Positions 63,330-64,000 of a stretch of 64,000 nt of DNA are shown here, in pieces. Location: the NCBI GenBank assembly GCA_905181865.1, contig CAJIZG010000003.1, forward strand, positions 124,001 through 188,000, in the 5' to 3' direction. A program made the position numbers and the translations under genes. How positions within the stretch are numbered: position 1 is the stretch's first letter; each line of letters starts with the position of its first letter. Source of the DNA: Urechidicola croceus. GTDB taxonomy: Bacteria; Bacteroidota; Bacteroidia; Flavobacteriales; Flavobacteriaceae. Under the pieces are notes generated by a model. It worked only from the letters and a program-made list of their open reading frames with translations, did no database searches and was not told the origin of the DNA.

Positions 63330-64000
63330 TTAAAATTGATTTATGATACCCGCTATTTTTTTTTCATCTACAATCATCTTTTCTCCCATCGATAAATTTA
63401 TCTTTATTCCTGAAGGTTTACGTGCTGTAAAATGTAAATTTTTAATTCCGGATTCTGCCAATTCTAACGCATTCAAAGGACTTACCCCACTACCAGCCAT
63501 TATCTGAATTTTATCTCCATAATTTTCTTGCAAATAGGAAATCACCTCTAATCCTTCCATTGCGGTAGGTTGCAATCCCGATGTTAATAAACGATCAAAC
63601 CTCATGGCTACGAGCATTTTTATGGCAGACTTGTAATCAGTCACAAAATCGAAAGCACGATGAAAAGTAGCCTCGACACCTAATGACTTTGTAAATTCAA
63701 CCAATTCCCTATTCAATTCAGAAATAGTATTGTCTTCGTTTAAAATACCAAAAACAACACCTTTTACTCCTACATTTTTGGCCGCTTCAATATCAACCTT
63801 CATAATTTCTACATCGTTTTGGTCATAATCAAAACCACCTTCTTTATGACGAATAATTACATGAACCTCAACACTAGAATGCTCCACACATTTTTGAATC
63901 AATCCAATATTTGGTGTTAATCCACCTGCAGACAATGCAGCACACAATTCAATACGTTTTGCTCCATATTTCTCAGCGGCAATAGCCCCTTCAATAGAAT
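63330..64000 (-). CDS. cutC: CutC family protein (5' end cut by window)
   Basis: The frame runs from the stop at 63330 to the right edge and is open there (EGAIAAEKYGAKRIELCAAL at the edge), so the first few residues are missing. CutC TIM-barrel signatures: LSAGGLTPNIGLIQ, VHVIIRHKEGGFDY, VFGILNEDNTI, TFHRAFD near 115, RLLTSGLQPTAMEGL near 144 and the IMAGSGVSPLNAL segment near 172. Named for copper homeostasis, but the true activity is unsettled. In this genome it seems to head a unit with the FAD oxidoreductase. Confidence 0.93.
   Translation of the reverse strand, partial: SIEGAIAAEKYGAKRIELCAALSAGGLTPNIGLIQKCVEHSSVEVHVIIRHKEGGFDYDQNDVEIMKVDIEAAKNVGVKGVVFGILNEDNTISELNRELVEFTKSLGVEATFHRAFDFVTDYKSAIKMLVAMRFDRLLTSGLQPTAMEGLEVISYLQENYGDKIQIMAGSGVSPLNALELAESGIKNLHFTARKPSGIKINLSMGEKMIVDEKKIAGIINQF

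Noticed and set aside
1-64000. tRNA, rRNA, tmRNA, prophage or integrative element
   Set aside because: No cloverleaf with a CCA-type acceptor, no rRNA signature, no integrase or phage structural gene was seen on either strand; a tRNAscan or Infernal run would settle the small RNAs.

Overview
This window is an AT-rich stretch of a Bacteroidota chromosome, most likely a marine member of the Flavobacteriaceae. The signs are: promoter -7 boxes of the TAnnTTTG type, few clear Shine-Dalgarno sites, bacillithiol synthesis (BshA), a MurA with Asp in place of the usual Cys, DUF4290 and DUF3810 genes, a YitT family protein, a B12-riboswitch TonB receptor operon, and a transketolase encoded as a separate N-terminal half. 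No rRNA, tRNA or CRISPR array was seen. The only structured RNAs recognised are RNase P RNA and a cobalamin riboswitch.

Layout. 1-6.5 kb: an exported c-type-cytochrome dehydrogenase (cut by the left edge), a lipoprotein sulfatase and a three-gene TRAP transporter, all on the minus strand; this looks like a carbohydrate or organic-acid scavenging locus. 6.6-11.1 kb: small metabolic genes (deoxyribonucleotidase, Asp/Glu racemase-like, YitT, VOC, DUF2007, SDR) with two decayed fragments between them. 11.2-20.7 kb: housekeeping genes typA, aroB, bshA, the transketolase N-half, an exported protein of unknown function, dnaB and DUF3810. 20.8-22.4 kb: an IS3-family element abutting the 3' stump of an amidohydrolase gene. 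22.4-32.6 kb: trmH-type methyltransferase, M48 protease, relA/spoT, a Fur-family gene, purA, an OstA/LptA-like gene with in-frame 45-bp repeats, a class III aminotransferase and a TlpA thioredoxin. 32.7-33.4 kb: a wrecked Crp/Fnr regulator. 33.5-42.8 kb: aconitase, rnpB, dnaJ, grpE, murA, DUF4290 and a UvrD/PcrA helicase. 43-49.5 kb: a quinone-oxidoreductase-like gene, a small membrane protein and the riboswitch-led B12 operon (TonB receptor, two tandem Dph6-like PP-loop ATPases, BtuF-like lipoprotein). 49.5-55.5 kb: argE, parC, parE. 55.5-60.4 kb: a gene graveyard (EamA transporter, ParDE toxin-antitoxin, IS200-type transposase and unnamed fragments) interrupted by intact ychF. 60.4-64 kb: an exported FMN-binding-like protein, an exported FAD oxidoreductase and CutC (cut by the right edge).

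How the genes fit together. Most of the window is stable core genome, while the accessory pieces are being lost by point mutation and IS-linked deletion. The strongest lead for something not well described is the B12 operon, where two adjacent Dph6-family amide-forming ATPases sit under a cobalamin riboswitch between a receptor and a binding protein. A second lead is the cutC / FAD oxidoreductase / FMN-binding cluster. Coordinates and translations come from direct reading; family names rest on recognised motifs and no database search was run.
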